From Posidonia oceanica (lineage: Eukaryota > Streptophyta > Magnoliopsida > Alismatales > Posidoniaceae), in contig JAZBRS010000049.1 in NCBI GenBank assembly GCA_037176725.1, positions 14,960,001 through 15,024,000 of the forward strand: a stretch of 64,000 bases of DNA, written 5' to 3'. This document shows, piece after piece, positions 19,652-30,723 of the stretch (the stretch's first letter is position 1; every line of letters starts with the position of its first letter). The notes beneath the pieces are model-generated. The model worked only from the letters and a program-made list of their open reading frames with translations. It was not told where the DNA came from and made no database searches. The translations under genes were made by a program, and so were the position numbers.

Positions 19652-20659
19652 CAGGGTAGCAGAAGCGTTGGATGCAGCTTCTTAGCCTCCGTCTCAATTC
19701 CTCGGGGACCAACTACCGCTTTTGACCCTCACGAAATAGATCTTTCTTTTCCCCTCATGAGTGACTGGAGTTGCATCTAGCTTGCCAAGGAGGTGGTTGT
19801 TGTCTGTAGAGGGGATTGGAGCGTGCTGCTGCGCTCGGAGGGTGGGGCCAGGTGCTCCTGATAATGCATCCCGTGCAGTTGGCAATGCGGTGCTTGAAGT
19901 TGATAGCTGAGGGGGCTTCGACACTCATCCGAGTCACTCCTCTCATGAGCACCTTCTTTCTTCAACTTCTTGCTTCATTGTTCTTTTATGCTCAGCATGC
20001 ATATCATGTTATCATCATTTTTTTCTCACATGACCTCTATTCTTTTGGATATGCATATCTTCGCCCTCTTGGGGTAGCAGTCCCGGGTGAGGCATTGAAA
20101 GTTCGGCTGATCAACGTACACCCTCAGCCTCTGCAATATGTAGACAGCCTCTGGCTATGCTCTGCTCTACTTTGGTCCTCTCCATGATCGGTGGACTCTC
20201 TTGATAAGGTGGATCTTGCTTCTGGGAGTTTTGAACTCAGCAAGATGCTCTGTTCTGCTCTCAGTCTCACTATGTAGCCACATGCAAGAGATGGCACTGC
20301 TCAGGTGAGACTTGTCTGAGATTGTCACTGCTTGACATCCTCTAGGTGCTGCTTGTTGTCCAAAGCCGAGTTTCTGATTATACAAATGTTTGTGGGTTTT
20401 GTATTTTTTTAGAAAGGGGGAAGGACAAACATGTTTTTAGGTTTTTGCATTGGTTTTGTATTTTTTATGGTTTTTGGTTTAGGAAAACCAGCAGAAAGGC
20501 GAAGAAAATATTTTTACGGTTTTTTGATTTTCTTGATTTTTTTGTTTTTGGTGCTTTTGTCTTTCATAGGATGCAAGAAATGATATGTACATGCAGTAAA
20601 TGACGATACATGATGACAGATATGTGCAAGATGATTGATATGCATGCAAAGTGATTGAT
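19652..20659 (-). other. Element C interior between solo LTR and small hairpin array
   Basis: No recognisable protein domain. The part 19,690-19,965 has a minus-strand open frame of about 76 codons, low in resemblance to anything I know; it could be the middle of the decayed extra ORF. The T-rich stretch 20,380-20,560 (GGTTTTTGCATTGGTTTTGTATTTTT) is partly repeated at 20,905-20,960. Confidence 0.4.
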
Positions 20660-20875
20660 ATGTGCCAGGTGATAAGTTGATGGACCTATCGCCGAATAGT
20701 TAGGGATATCAGCCCGAGGGTGATAGGTTAACAGACCTATCGCCGAGCAGTTAGGGTTGCCAGCCCAATGATGATAGGTTAACGGACCTATCGCCGAATA
20801 GTTAGGGATATCAGTCCGATGATGATAGGTTAACGGACCTATCGCCGAATAGCTAGGGATATCAGCCCAATGAGA
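20660..20875. repeat. 54-bp hairpin array, 4 units, element C (R5b)
   Basis: Units read GGTGATAGGTTAACGGACCT-ATCGCCGAATAGTTAGGGAT-ATCAGCC. Each holds GATAGGT / ACCTATC and ATA..TAT-type arms. It is the same family as R5, so the array flanked the extra-ORF region on both sides. Confidence 0.8.
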
Positions 20876-21040
20876 TGCAGGGAATGAATGCAAGAAGCAA
20901 AAAGGGATGTATGTTTTTAGGTTTTGTTGATTTTATACTTTTTATGATTTTCTGACAAGGCGAGAAAACACAAAAAACAAAATAAAACGAAAAGAAAAGA
21001 CAATGTAGGAATCAAAAGAGAGGCAAGGGAGACTTACCTG

Positions 21041-23521
21041 TCAACAACCTCGGGAGGGAGGCACTAGTTTCGCTCCTACGCTGCTGATGCTGTCGACGAG
21101 GTCCACTGTTGGCAGTGTGGGGAGCACTGGGGCTATTGGAGCTGCTGACGGCAGTGCAGGGAGCATTGGAGCTGCAAAAGTTGGAGGAGGAGCTAACCTG
21201 GATGACGCTGCGACTAGGCTTGCCATCGACGCTGCCGTTGCATCTCTAAGCATCCCTCGGACGAGATAAGAAAGGCAGGGAAAGGGGATTGCGCCGATGG
21301 GATCAGAAGGATCCACTAGGGCAGAGCTGGACTCAGAAAAGCCTGGTGTAAACCCCCGAGGTTCCAACAGCTGCAAAGCCTGCAGGCTCAGAAGATGAAG
21401 GGTCAGCTACACTAGGGTGTGCGAGTGCAAGTGCAAGTGCATGTGCAAGTGTATGTGCAGCCTCCTGCTCGTCAACGCTGATGATCCTGCGATCGATCAG
21501 GCGCTGAACGGCATCCCGGAGAGTGAGGTAGTCATCCATCGAGTGCCCGGTGGCCCGATGAAAACTGCAGAACTGATCCATATTATGCCACCACGGAGAG
21601 GGGTTTGGTGACGGACGGACAGCCAGGAGTCTCAGGAGCGACTCAACTTGAGGGAAGATGACACTCAGTGGTTTAGGCAGAGGTGTGTAATCACACTCAG
21701 CCCGACGAGGTCGTCTTTGCCCTGGATGGAGTCCTTGCCGAGTGGGTGCGACGTGATGCACGGGCTCGACGGTGGCAGTGTGTGCAGTGGGTGCAGTGGG
21801 TGCATAATTAGGTGCGTGCTCTAGCGGAAAAGGGTCTAGCTGACTCTCTACATAGGTAGGCTCTTCGAGAGGATCAGCGCATGCTTCAGTGTGCTACTCA
21901 GAGTAACCAGGAGTAGAGATGTTGTTGTTGTTGCTGCTACAGCGATTGCTGGAGGTGTTGGCCTGCCAAGCCAATGCAGAAAGTGCGGGGAAATGCCCAC
22001 TTCGCAGTGAGCTCTCCACGCGAGCGCAGCCCTAACCAGCGATGCAAAGCTAGTGTTGTGCTGAATGCAAAGCAGAGTCGCAGTTGCTGGCAGCGCCCCC
22101 TTGATGATCATCTCGATAGAATCCTCCTCAGAGGGTCTACCTTTGACCTGGACAGCTAGGAGCGCCAGTGACCGACATACTCCCCGAATGACTCTTGGGG
22201 CCTCTGCCGGATGGCGACGAGATCCTCCCTCTTGGGGATCAAGTCGAGGTTGAATGCATACTGCTCAAGGAAGGCCTGAGAAAGATCAGTCCAAGTCTGA
22301 ACCACAGCCATGTCAAGGGAAGTGAACCACTTGAGCGCAGGACCCGTCAAACTCTTCTGAAACAGGCGGATAAGGAGCCTTTCATCAGTCTAGAGCTATG
22401 CAAGGTCCCCGCAGTACGCCTTCAGATGCAAGATGGGACAGCCTCTACCATTGTATTTATCGAAGTCTAAGATGCGAAACTTCGGAGGGAGTGCGGCCCC
22501 GGGAAAGAGACAGAGATCGTGAAACTGGTAAGACTGGTGGTCCTTGCCCTGCACTAGACGTAGTGCTTTCTCCAGAATGGCAAACTTGTCGTCCTTGGAT
22601 TCTAGAGCTGCTGCTAAAGGAGGTGGTGCAGCAGGGACAGGGGCCACATACACCGAAAAGGACGCACCGAGGTGCTCCTCCGGGTCCACCATTGCGTCGC
22701 CTGGTGGCGCGACATGATGGTCGGCGTATCCGTGCGTGCGTGCGGTGTAAGCAGGAAAGTATGCTGGGTCTGAACTTGATGCAAGGGGGTGGATAGATAA
22801 TATGTTGTGCAACAGGAGGTGCAGAGTGTTGGAGCAACAGTTGCTGCACAGGCGCGATGCTGGGCAGCAGACCTGTAGGGTACTGTGCTCCAACCAGCCC
22901 GAGGTACTGATCACCAGATGGCGGAGGTGCATGCAGTGCATAGTGTTGTGCAGAAGCAGGAGGCAGATGCCGCGCCCCCATCACCGGAGCAGTGAGCAGC
23001 TGAGGCGATGGTCTAGGCGGAAGTGCAGTGTGTGCAGGTGCAGGTGCAGGCTGCAGAAGAACCTCAGGAGTAGCAGGAACACAAGAGGGGCGAACTGATA
23101 GAGTCATGCCCTGCAATGTTTGGGCAATCTCCATCAGGTGCCGATATCGCACTTTAGGGGACCCGTGAGTGGGAACGTTGAGTTGCATGACCGACCGGGG
23201 GGTAGACTCAAGAGGTTGGGAACCTATGGCAAAGGTCGCCACAGTAGTAGGGATGTCGAGAGTGACATAGCCCTGGGACGGAGGGGTCAGAGGCGCCTCC
23301 GGAGCGCGAGGGGCGGTCATCAAGACAGGCTTGCTGACCGGATCTGGAGGGGCGCAGGTCTGCCAATGCCCCGTAGCAAACTGGGGTGCCCTAGACACTT
23401 GAGGGTGGAATCCTGGTGTCACAGAGGGCACAGAGTGAGTGGCAGTAAAATCCAGAGGGACCCAAGTGGTAAACCCCTCCGAGTCAATAGAAAAACGGAG
23501 CTCACCGGCAAACTGGGCCAT
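21041..23521 (-). pseudogene. gag: gag polyprotein of element C (Tat/Ogre type), frame-disrupted
   Basis: Gag forms the virus-like particle that packages the element RNA. Visible in order on the minus strand: N-terminal proline-rich segment (first 300 codons from 23,521), a coiled-coil-like LEKALRLVQGK segment and the FRILDFDKYNGRGCPILHLK motif (about 22,450), the retrotransposon-gag core GPALKWFTSLD...WTDLSQAFLEQY (22,156-22,350), a linker, then CSFHRATGHSMDDYLTLRDA, a knuckle-like motif typical of Tat gag (about 21,580). At least three frame changes and paired TAG stops (near 22,390) break it. Full length would be about 820 codons. No protease or pol follows. Confidence 0.85.
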
Positions 23522-24637
23522 CGCTGATCGAGTCTGAGTGAGGGAAGGTTGCGACGAGAGAGTAAAGATGCGAGACCTAAAGGGGAGCTACTGCCGGAAG
23601 CGACGAGTAGCTTAGAGACAGAGGAGGGACGCTCAGGGTCCGGGCAGCGGATCCTGCACCTACCTATTAAAACAGCAAAGACGTCAGAGGTCGAATGCAA
23701 TAAAGCATTATTAGGGGTGGCATGAATGGCATACGTGCAGATGAATGCCCTAATATGCGCTCTCTCACCATGCATGTCCTGAGTAGATGACCTACTAGGA
23801 CGCACTCATGGGTAATGGGATTTATTGACTCCAGGTCAAAAAATAAGGCTCCCGTCTGGACCCTGGCCCAGAGCTCAGGTATAACGGGTGGCGCCGTAGT
23901 GGCCTTGACCCTGCCTAGGCATGGGCTGTACCCTCTAGTAGCACCGACACAACCCCAGACAAGGGGGGACAGACTGACCTACTCGCCTTGTGCCAAAGTA
24001 GCTGAACGAGAGACCGTGACTATCCTTCTCAGACTAAGTGGGTGGACTTAGGGATGAGAAGATGCATTCTTTCTAAAATAATCAGACATGCGATATGCAT
24101 TAGAGTTTTTTACTTGCATTTTATTAACCAGGGGGGAAATTGCAAGTTTAGCTCTAGTTGTGCTTGAATGTTAAATGTTGGCTTTATTGTTGCTTTTAAA
24201 TTTAGCCAAAGGGGAGCAAACAAGTTTCTAATATCCTTAACATGGCAAAAGCATGAAGGGGAAAGAAACAAGAAGTCATGGCATGCGGACAATCACGCAA
24301 CAAGGCAAAAGGCATGTGCATGGCATGTGCATGTGTATGTGGACATGATAGTGGAAAAAGAAACACTCATGTTAAAAGGCAGGTATGGCATGTGCATGTG
24401 CAGTGGCATAGCATTTGTGTAAAACAAAACACTTAACACCCAAAAGGCATGCATAGTGTGCCAAGCAAGTACTTAAGCATGTAATGCGAAAAAATGAAGC
24501 AGCGCAAGCAAACATGGCATAAAGCGAGTAAATAAACAGGCAAGCAGGTAAGCAAGCAAGGCATGCAAAAGCATAAGGCAAGCAAAAACGCAAAAAGCTA
24601 GCGGTGAGAAAGCCAAAACGAAAGTCGGAGTCTTGTA
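23522..24637 (-). other. 5' leader of element C
   Basis: About 1.1 kb between primer-binding site and gag. The part 24,250-24,600 matches the leader of B (ATGTGCATGTGTATGTGGAC, GGCAGGTATGGCATGTGCAT). The part 23,700-24,060 is GC-richer with GTAGCTGAACGAGAGACCGT, also similar to B at 5,755. No ORF of note; long leaders are usual in this lineage. Confidence 0.65.
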
Positions 24638-24655
24638 TCCCCAGCGGAGTTGCCA
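24638..24655 (-). other. Primer-binding site of element C
   Basis: Minus strand TGGCAACTCCGCTGGGGA, one base after the LTR end. It differs by one base from the copy in B (TGGCGACTCCGCTGGGGA). tRNA-Arg is the usual primer of Tat/Ogre elements. Confidence 0.85.
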
Positions 24656-24656
24656 C

Positions 24657-27600
24657 TGTAGCGATCCCAAAATTCGAATCATCCATGCACGATGCCAAAA
24701 CTCGCGTGCACCAATCAGAACTAGGTTCACTATTAACAGGTGGTCCAAGGAGGAAGCTCGACTCAAAACACCGAAAACAGGGACGCAAGCCAAAGGGAAA
24801 AAGAAAGAAAGGACAAAGGGAGTCGCCACCTAATCTATTATTGGGAAGACGAGGAAAACCAAGGAAAAGCATAGAAAACAAGCAAATGAATGCAATGTTA
24901 TGCAGAAAGGATGACTCATGCCAAAGACGAGGGCAAAATAGTCATTACGAGCCAGAGAAAAGGTAGGGACTCCTGTTACGTGTGGGGAAGGTGTTAGGCA
25001 CCCCCGACACGTCCAAGAAGTCGGTCTTTCTAGGCTAACTCGCTCGCATATGCCAGATATCGGCAATCGCTTGCCTTTGCTATACGCCCGTAGGCAATAG
25101 ATGCCATGCTATGCTATGTATGCTTTAACTGCTCAAAGTGCCTAAATGCCATGTATGGAAATTAAACGTGCTGTCTATGCGCTCAGCAGCGCTGCCAGTG
25201 TTCCGAATCGGGCGGATCCTGGTTCGTAAGAACTCCAAGCAGCAAGCATCACTGCCCTAATGCAAATGCAGGCGATAAAGTAAAACTGCGAGGAAGATCA
25301 TACAATGCAAGCGACATGCAAGGGAAAGCAAGCAAAGTGGGTGCGAGGCTAAAACCACAAGAAAGCGTGCAAGGCGAGGTGCAAAACATAAACTAGGGTC
25401 CCGACAACATGCATGGGTGTCGTAGGCATGTACCGGGACCAGCGAACTGCAAGGGGCAGCGATCAAAACGGATGCGGCGCTTAAAACAAAGGAGCAGCTT
25501 ACTGCAAGTGTTGGACGTAGCCACCAGCAGCGTCCAATGTTGGACGCTGGGATAGCTGGCGTCCAATACAGACAACAAGTGAAACAGCAGAAAATCATGC
25601 ATATGAGTTTGGAAATCATGGGTTTGATGCAATGTAAACACCCACGGGCAGATAGAGCATGCTGGGAAACCAAAATACAAGGCCCAGAAACCAAAAGCAA
25701 GATCCAAACGATTTTAAAACGGGCAGAGGGTGTTGGACGCTCAGAATGACAGCGTCCAATGTTGAACGCTGGGAACTGAGGCGTCCAACAACCAAGCCAT
25801 GCTTTTGAAAGAAATGCATGCATGCAGGCTATATAAATGCGATGTAAATGCTGCATGAGAGTGCATGACATGTATAACATGCAAGGTAGTCAATATAAAC
25901 ATCCAGAAGGAGATTCAATGGCAAGATGCAAGCATGAATGAGGTTTAAGCTACTGCAAGGTGTTGGACGCTAGAACATACAGCATCCAACATAGGACGCT
26001 GCAGTATCCAGCGTCCAACACTCTAGAACAGACAGATGGCAAGATAGCATGCAAACTGGTAGAGCAAATATCAAGGCATGCATTCATGTTGCTGTAAACA
26101 AGCATAGGCAGGGCATGCATACAGGGATCAAACGAACATAAGAGATCAGAGCATCATGCAAAGCATTTAAATGGAAGTTACTAAGCAGAAACGTAGGACG
26201 CTGGTAACATCAGCGTCCAACGTAGGACGCTGAATGTTCCAGCGTCCAACACATGAAGTATGCAAACCCACCTGCAAGGGGGAGCTGAGCTCAAAACGCC
26301 ACTCAATCATGCATGCAAACAACTGAGAATATGCCAGATCATGACAAACCACACAAGCCAAGCATGTAATCCATAAGAAGCAAGTAAGAAAGAGGTGCAG
26401 AGAAATAAAGGGATAAAAACCCCACATATATAAACATGCGGTTAAAGAGGAGACTAGCAAGCTTAAACATAGGTGCCATAGAGGCCAGACATCACTAGGC
26501 ATGCATAGATCATAGATATAACTCAAAAATAAGCAATATGCAAGCATGGCAGTAGATGTAAGCAAGCAGGGAAGAAGGACGCTGGATGCAACAGCGTCCA
26601 ATGTTGGACGCGACGCACTCCAGCGTCTAACACAGGCAAGCAGCACATTGATCTAAAGCATGAAGTACTGATCCAAGCAAGGATCAAAACAAGATATTAA
26701 GCATGATAAGGCATCAATGAACATATAAGGAAGCATATACCACAAGCTCATAAACATGTAAATAAAGCATGGCAAGCTTGAAAGCAAAAACAGAGCAAAA
26801 GAAAATAGTGAACAGCTGGGTGTTGGACGCTGCACTATGGCACGTCCAACGTTGGACGCACCAGGCTGTGCGTCCAACAAGTCGGGAACTTTCCCAGCCA
26901 AAGACAGTGGCCAAATCGGCCAAAAAGCTTAAACTAACTTGCTAGGAAGCAAGAGTGGCCGACGACGAGCATGTCCATATGCTCAGCACCCTCCTCCTCG
27001 TGGCCGAAAAGCCAAGGCGGGGAGGGGTGTGTGCTGTGCTAAAGTGCGGGGAAACAAACTAGGAACTTTACCACATGCATTCACGAGCTATGGGGATCGA
27101 AAGCCTACCTTGGTGCGGCCTGAAGCGGCGTGTCCACTCTCGACCGGTCGGTGCGGAAGGTGGCAGCAGGCCAACTCCGGCGAGCTTCCTTGGCATGTAG
27201 GAGGCACGGGAGAGGGAGCTGGAGGTCTGGGGGTGATCGTGGGTAATCGCTCTTGGCTCTGGTGTCGCTCAGTTCTCTCTCGAATGGGTGTGGCCGTCTG
27301 AATTGGGAGGTGAAGTTGCTATTTTGTTCATGGGTGCATGGGTTCGAGTGTTGGGTTGCAGAGATTTTGCAGGTGTGGCAGTGGCGTGGCAGGCATTGGC
27401 AGAGGTCACTGGGTGTGGGGAGTCCACGAGAGATGTTAGGTGGAGGCGTGGGGCTTGTCAGAAGGGCGAGAAAGTCCTAGTGGTGGTAGGAGGAGGCGGC
27501 CGAAGTCAGTGACCTGCAGTGAGAGCGGAAGAGGTGCTGGGGAGGAGAGGATGGCTTGGCAGGGTAGTTACTCACGCTTGGAGGTTATTGGGTGGCTATA

Positions 27601-27985
27601 GTGGGCTGAAGGGATGGCGAGTAAGTGTGTACAGGCAGCGGAGGGGACGGGAGGTGAGCCGAAGGTGGCAGAGCAGCCGCTGCAACTCCTGGGACGTTGG
27701 ACGCTAGCACAGAGCGCGTCCAACGTTGGACGCTGCTCGTGCCAGCGTCCAACACGCCCAGGAGGCCAAAGGCTAAAATGGGCTTGGGCCTTGGTTTAAA
27801 ATGTTTTAAAAAAAGGTGTAAAAGGCTTAGGTTGAGTTGGGTGATGGTTTTGGGTTGGTTTAGGAATGGGATTTGGTTTTTAGGTCAAAATGGGTTAATT
27901 TGAAAAGAGTGAGCCATCTCAGAATCCAAGCAAGCTTTCCAGAGTAGTTCGCCATCTTCCAGGCAGTCAAAATGGGGTGTCAACA
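24657..27985 (-). mobile_element. 5' LTR of element C (3,329 bp)
   Basis: Boundaries TGTAGCGATCCC...GTGTCAACA, followed by GAATT at 27,986-27,990, the partner of 8,716-8,720. It carries the same seven double hairpins, conserved U5 block (24,911-25,040), GC-rich part and donor-like AAG|GTAGGC (about 27,118, minus strand). Hairpin arms are in places better preserved than in the 3' LTR copy, e.g. GGACGCTGG at 26,578 versus GGACGTTGG at 10,642. Confidence 0.93.
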
Positions 27986-30723
27986 GAATTAAAAATGCAA
28001 CGTAATAAGATAAAACATAAATTAAATGATTACTAATATGATCTAAGGACTGAAACGCAATAAAAATAAACTACAAAATTAAAAATGCAATGTAATAAGA
28101 TAAAACATGAATTAAATGATTTCTGATATGGTTTGAGGACCTAGATGTGATAAAATAAACAACAGAATTAAAAATGCAATGCAATAAGGTAAAAATCAGA
28201 AATTAAATGAAACTGATTTGGTCTTAGGACTTAGATGCAAATAAAATAAAACACAGTACTTAAATGCAATGTAATAAAGTTTAAATGCAGATTTAAATGA
28301 AACTTAAACTGACTCTTGACTGGAATGCAAATACGCTAAACCTAGGGACCTAAATGCAATGCATGAATTAAACTGAGAAATAAAAACCTAACTTAAATGC
28401 TACAGTATCTACAATGCATCCTGACTCTCCGACATTGCAGCGACTGAGGACGGCGCTCCAGCGACGGCGGGCTTGGCTGAGGCCTCAGGAGGTGCCGGTG
28501 GCCTTGGTGGCGCGCGACGGTGACCGGAGCAGTCTGTCGGCCTCTGTGGTTTTCTATAGAAGACTGTCGGAGGTAGGCCGGCTGCTGGAGGCTGCAGAAG
28601 GGCTGGCTTGAGGCACGGATGAGCTACTGGAGCTCAGGCGAAGCTCTCGAAGAGGTCTGGAGGAGCGGAGCTGGCCGGAGCGACGCGGCGCGCGGTTGCA
28701 GAAGCTGGCCGGCGCCGGAGAAGAAGGCGAGCAAGGCTGAACTCAAAAACCGACCTACAGCCCTAATCTAACTTTTAAGGGGTTGGGGAGCACGACGGGG
28801 CTCTAACTAAGCTAGAGGGGACGTTAGTTACCTGAGGGAGCGCGTGTGGAGGTCTGCCGACCTCGGTTGGGTGAAGTACTATGGCTGGAGGTTGCGGCGA
28901 GCTGCAGGCACGACCGACGCAAGTCACTGGAGGTCCTCCAGAGCTCGGGGAGTGGTCAGAGGTCCATTCGCACGCTCAGAGAGTGATTTGAATTTTGTGG
29001 GTGGCCTACTGTGGATTTTGGGTCTTCTTCTGCTGTGTTGCTCTTAGGGTGGTTGCAGCTCTCTCCGGCGGCTCGTGGAGGTCCTGTGAGGGTGGAGAGG
29101 AGGCTGAATTGGGGGGGCGTTGTGTCTAGAGTGAGGTGGGTTGAAATGGGTGTTTTGGGATGAAATGGGTGCGCAGGTGTTTGTGGTGAAGAGGGGAGTT
29201 TGCCAGGTGTTTGGGGGTGAGTTGGGAGTTGGCCTGTGGTCGTGGGTGTTCTGGGAGTGCCGTGGAGGAGTTGGAGGAGCTGGGGATGGCTATGGTGCGC
29301 TGGTGAGGAGAGAGATTGCAGTGGTGTGGGTGCTACTGGAAGGTGGGGGTTGTAGGTGGGTTCTGGAGGTGAATTCTGGGGGTTCTGAGGAGGTTCTGGG
29401 GTCGTGAGGATCTGGAGATGTTCTGGGGATCTGGAGGCGCTCTCTGGATGCTTCAATTGTGGAAGAGAGGGGTAATTCCAAGTCTGCGGGTTTGGGTGGT
29501 TTTGGATGGTCTCCGGTCTACTGTCAGGGCATGGTGGAGGCAGGCCATGGTGGTGGCAGGCCAAGGGGTGTTGAGGCATGGTGGAGGGGTGTTTGCATGC
29601 CAGTGTCAGACTTGAAAGTGGAGGAAAACTGGAGGGAAGGAGGCTACTGTCGTTAGTGGTTTGTCTGCTGAGGAGAGGAAGAAGAGGAGGGAAATGGAGA
29701 AAAAGGGAAAAGACAGGAGTTGGGCTGGGCCGTGCGGTGAGAAAAAAAAGAAAAAAAGAAAGGGAAAGAAAGGGAAAGGAGGTGGGTTGGGCTGAGAGGT
29801 GAGAAAAAAAGAAAGAAAAGGAAAGGAAGAGGTGGGTTGGGCCGTGAGGTGGTCAGGGAAAGAAAAGAAAAAAGAAAGGGAAGCGGAAAAAAAAGGGAGA
29901 AGAAAAAGAAGAAAAAGAAAAAGAAAAAAAAGAGGAAGGAAAGAAAGGAGGAAAGAAAAGATGGGCTTGGGCTTAGGTGGGCTTGGAAATTGGGTTTTGG
30001 GAATAGGTCCCTAGGGTTTAGCTAGGGTTTAATTTGGGTTTAGTGAGTGATTTGCTTAGGGTATTCTAGGGTTTTAATGAGGGTTTAAATGAGGGGCTTG
30101 GAAGTTGTGGGCTTAAACTTAGGTTTTGGTTTTAGGATCCTAACCTAGGGTTTAGTGGGTGGTTTAAAATTGTGGGTTTAAATGTGGAGTGAGTGTTTTA
30201 ACCTAGGATTTATCCTAGGGTTTAGGGTTTAGGTTTCTTAGGGTTTTTTAGGGTTTGGTTTGAATCCTAGGGTTTAGGGTTTAGGTTTCTTATGGTTTTA
30301 GGGTTTGGTTTGAATCCTAAGGTTTAGGGTTTAGGTGAGTTTTGGGATTGGTTTGAATCCCAGGGTTTAGGGTTTAGGTGGGTTTTGGGGTTTGGTTTGA
30401 ATCGTAGGGTTTAGGGTTTAGATTTTGCTAGGTTTTGTGAGAGTTTAGTGAGAAGTGTGAAGCCCTAGGTTTTTTCTAGGGTTTTCAATGTGGATTTCCT
30501 AGAGTTTTCTAGGATTTTAGGTTTAGGTTTTTACCTAGGTTTCTAGGGTTTGACCTAGGGTTTAACCTAGGGTTTTGTGAGTGTAAACCTTGGGTTTCTA
30601 GGGTTTTGGTTTCTAGTTTTCTAAGTTTTTTAATTTTATGGTTTTTTGTGTGGGGATTTTCTAAGTCATCCCACTAGAGAGAGAGAGAGCCACTAAACAG
30701 GGGTCAAAAATGAGGTGTCAACA
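27986..30723 (-). mobile_element. 5' LTR of element B, part 2 (U3 side)
   Basis: Continues LTR B after the C insertion and ends GGTGTCAACA at 30,723. It holds the same AATGCAATGTAATA repeats (to about 28,400), a GC-rich exon-like part with a donor-like CTCAG|GTAAC (minus strand, 28,831), a purine tract (29,690-29,960) and a CTAGGGTTTAGGG-rich zone (30,000-30,660). The cysteine-free proline/serine ORFs seen on the minus strand in the GC-rich part have no known domain. Confidence 0.8.
30202..30425. repeat. Telomere-motif tandem repeat in LTR B
   Basis: Five units of about 44-52 bp, each with CTAGGGTTTAGGGTTTAGG and GGTTTGAATC. TTTAGGG is the plant telomere unit and, reversed (AAACCCTA), the telo-box promoter motif; here it is embedded in a longer non-telomeric unit. 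Confidence 0.8.

Larger units (their letters stand above)
12085..24656 (-). mobile_element. Internal region of element C (gag-only, Tat/Ogre-related)
   Basis: Order in transcription direction: primer-binding site (24,638-24,655), leader (23.5-24.6 kb), gag (23,521-21,041), short hairpin array (20,875-20,660), non-coding and extra-ORF remnant interrupted by a solo LTR, main hairpin array (13,800-12,950), 3' UTR and polypurine tract. Without the solo LTR the interior is about 7.25 kb, and no protease, reverse transcriptase, RNase H or integrase motif is visible. Elements with LTRs plus gag alone are known in plants as TR-GAG; C fits that class by inference. Confidence 0.8.

Noticed and set aside
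22457..23521. 354-codon ORF as a complete gag gene
   Set aside because: The gag core domain lies in other frames further on (22,156-22,350 and 21,333-21,761); the first ORF runs on past a frameshift, so its C-terminus is out of frame.
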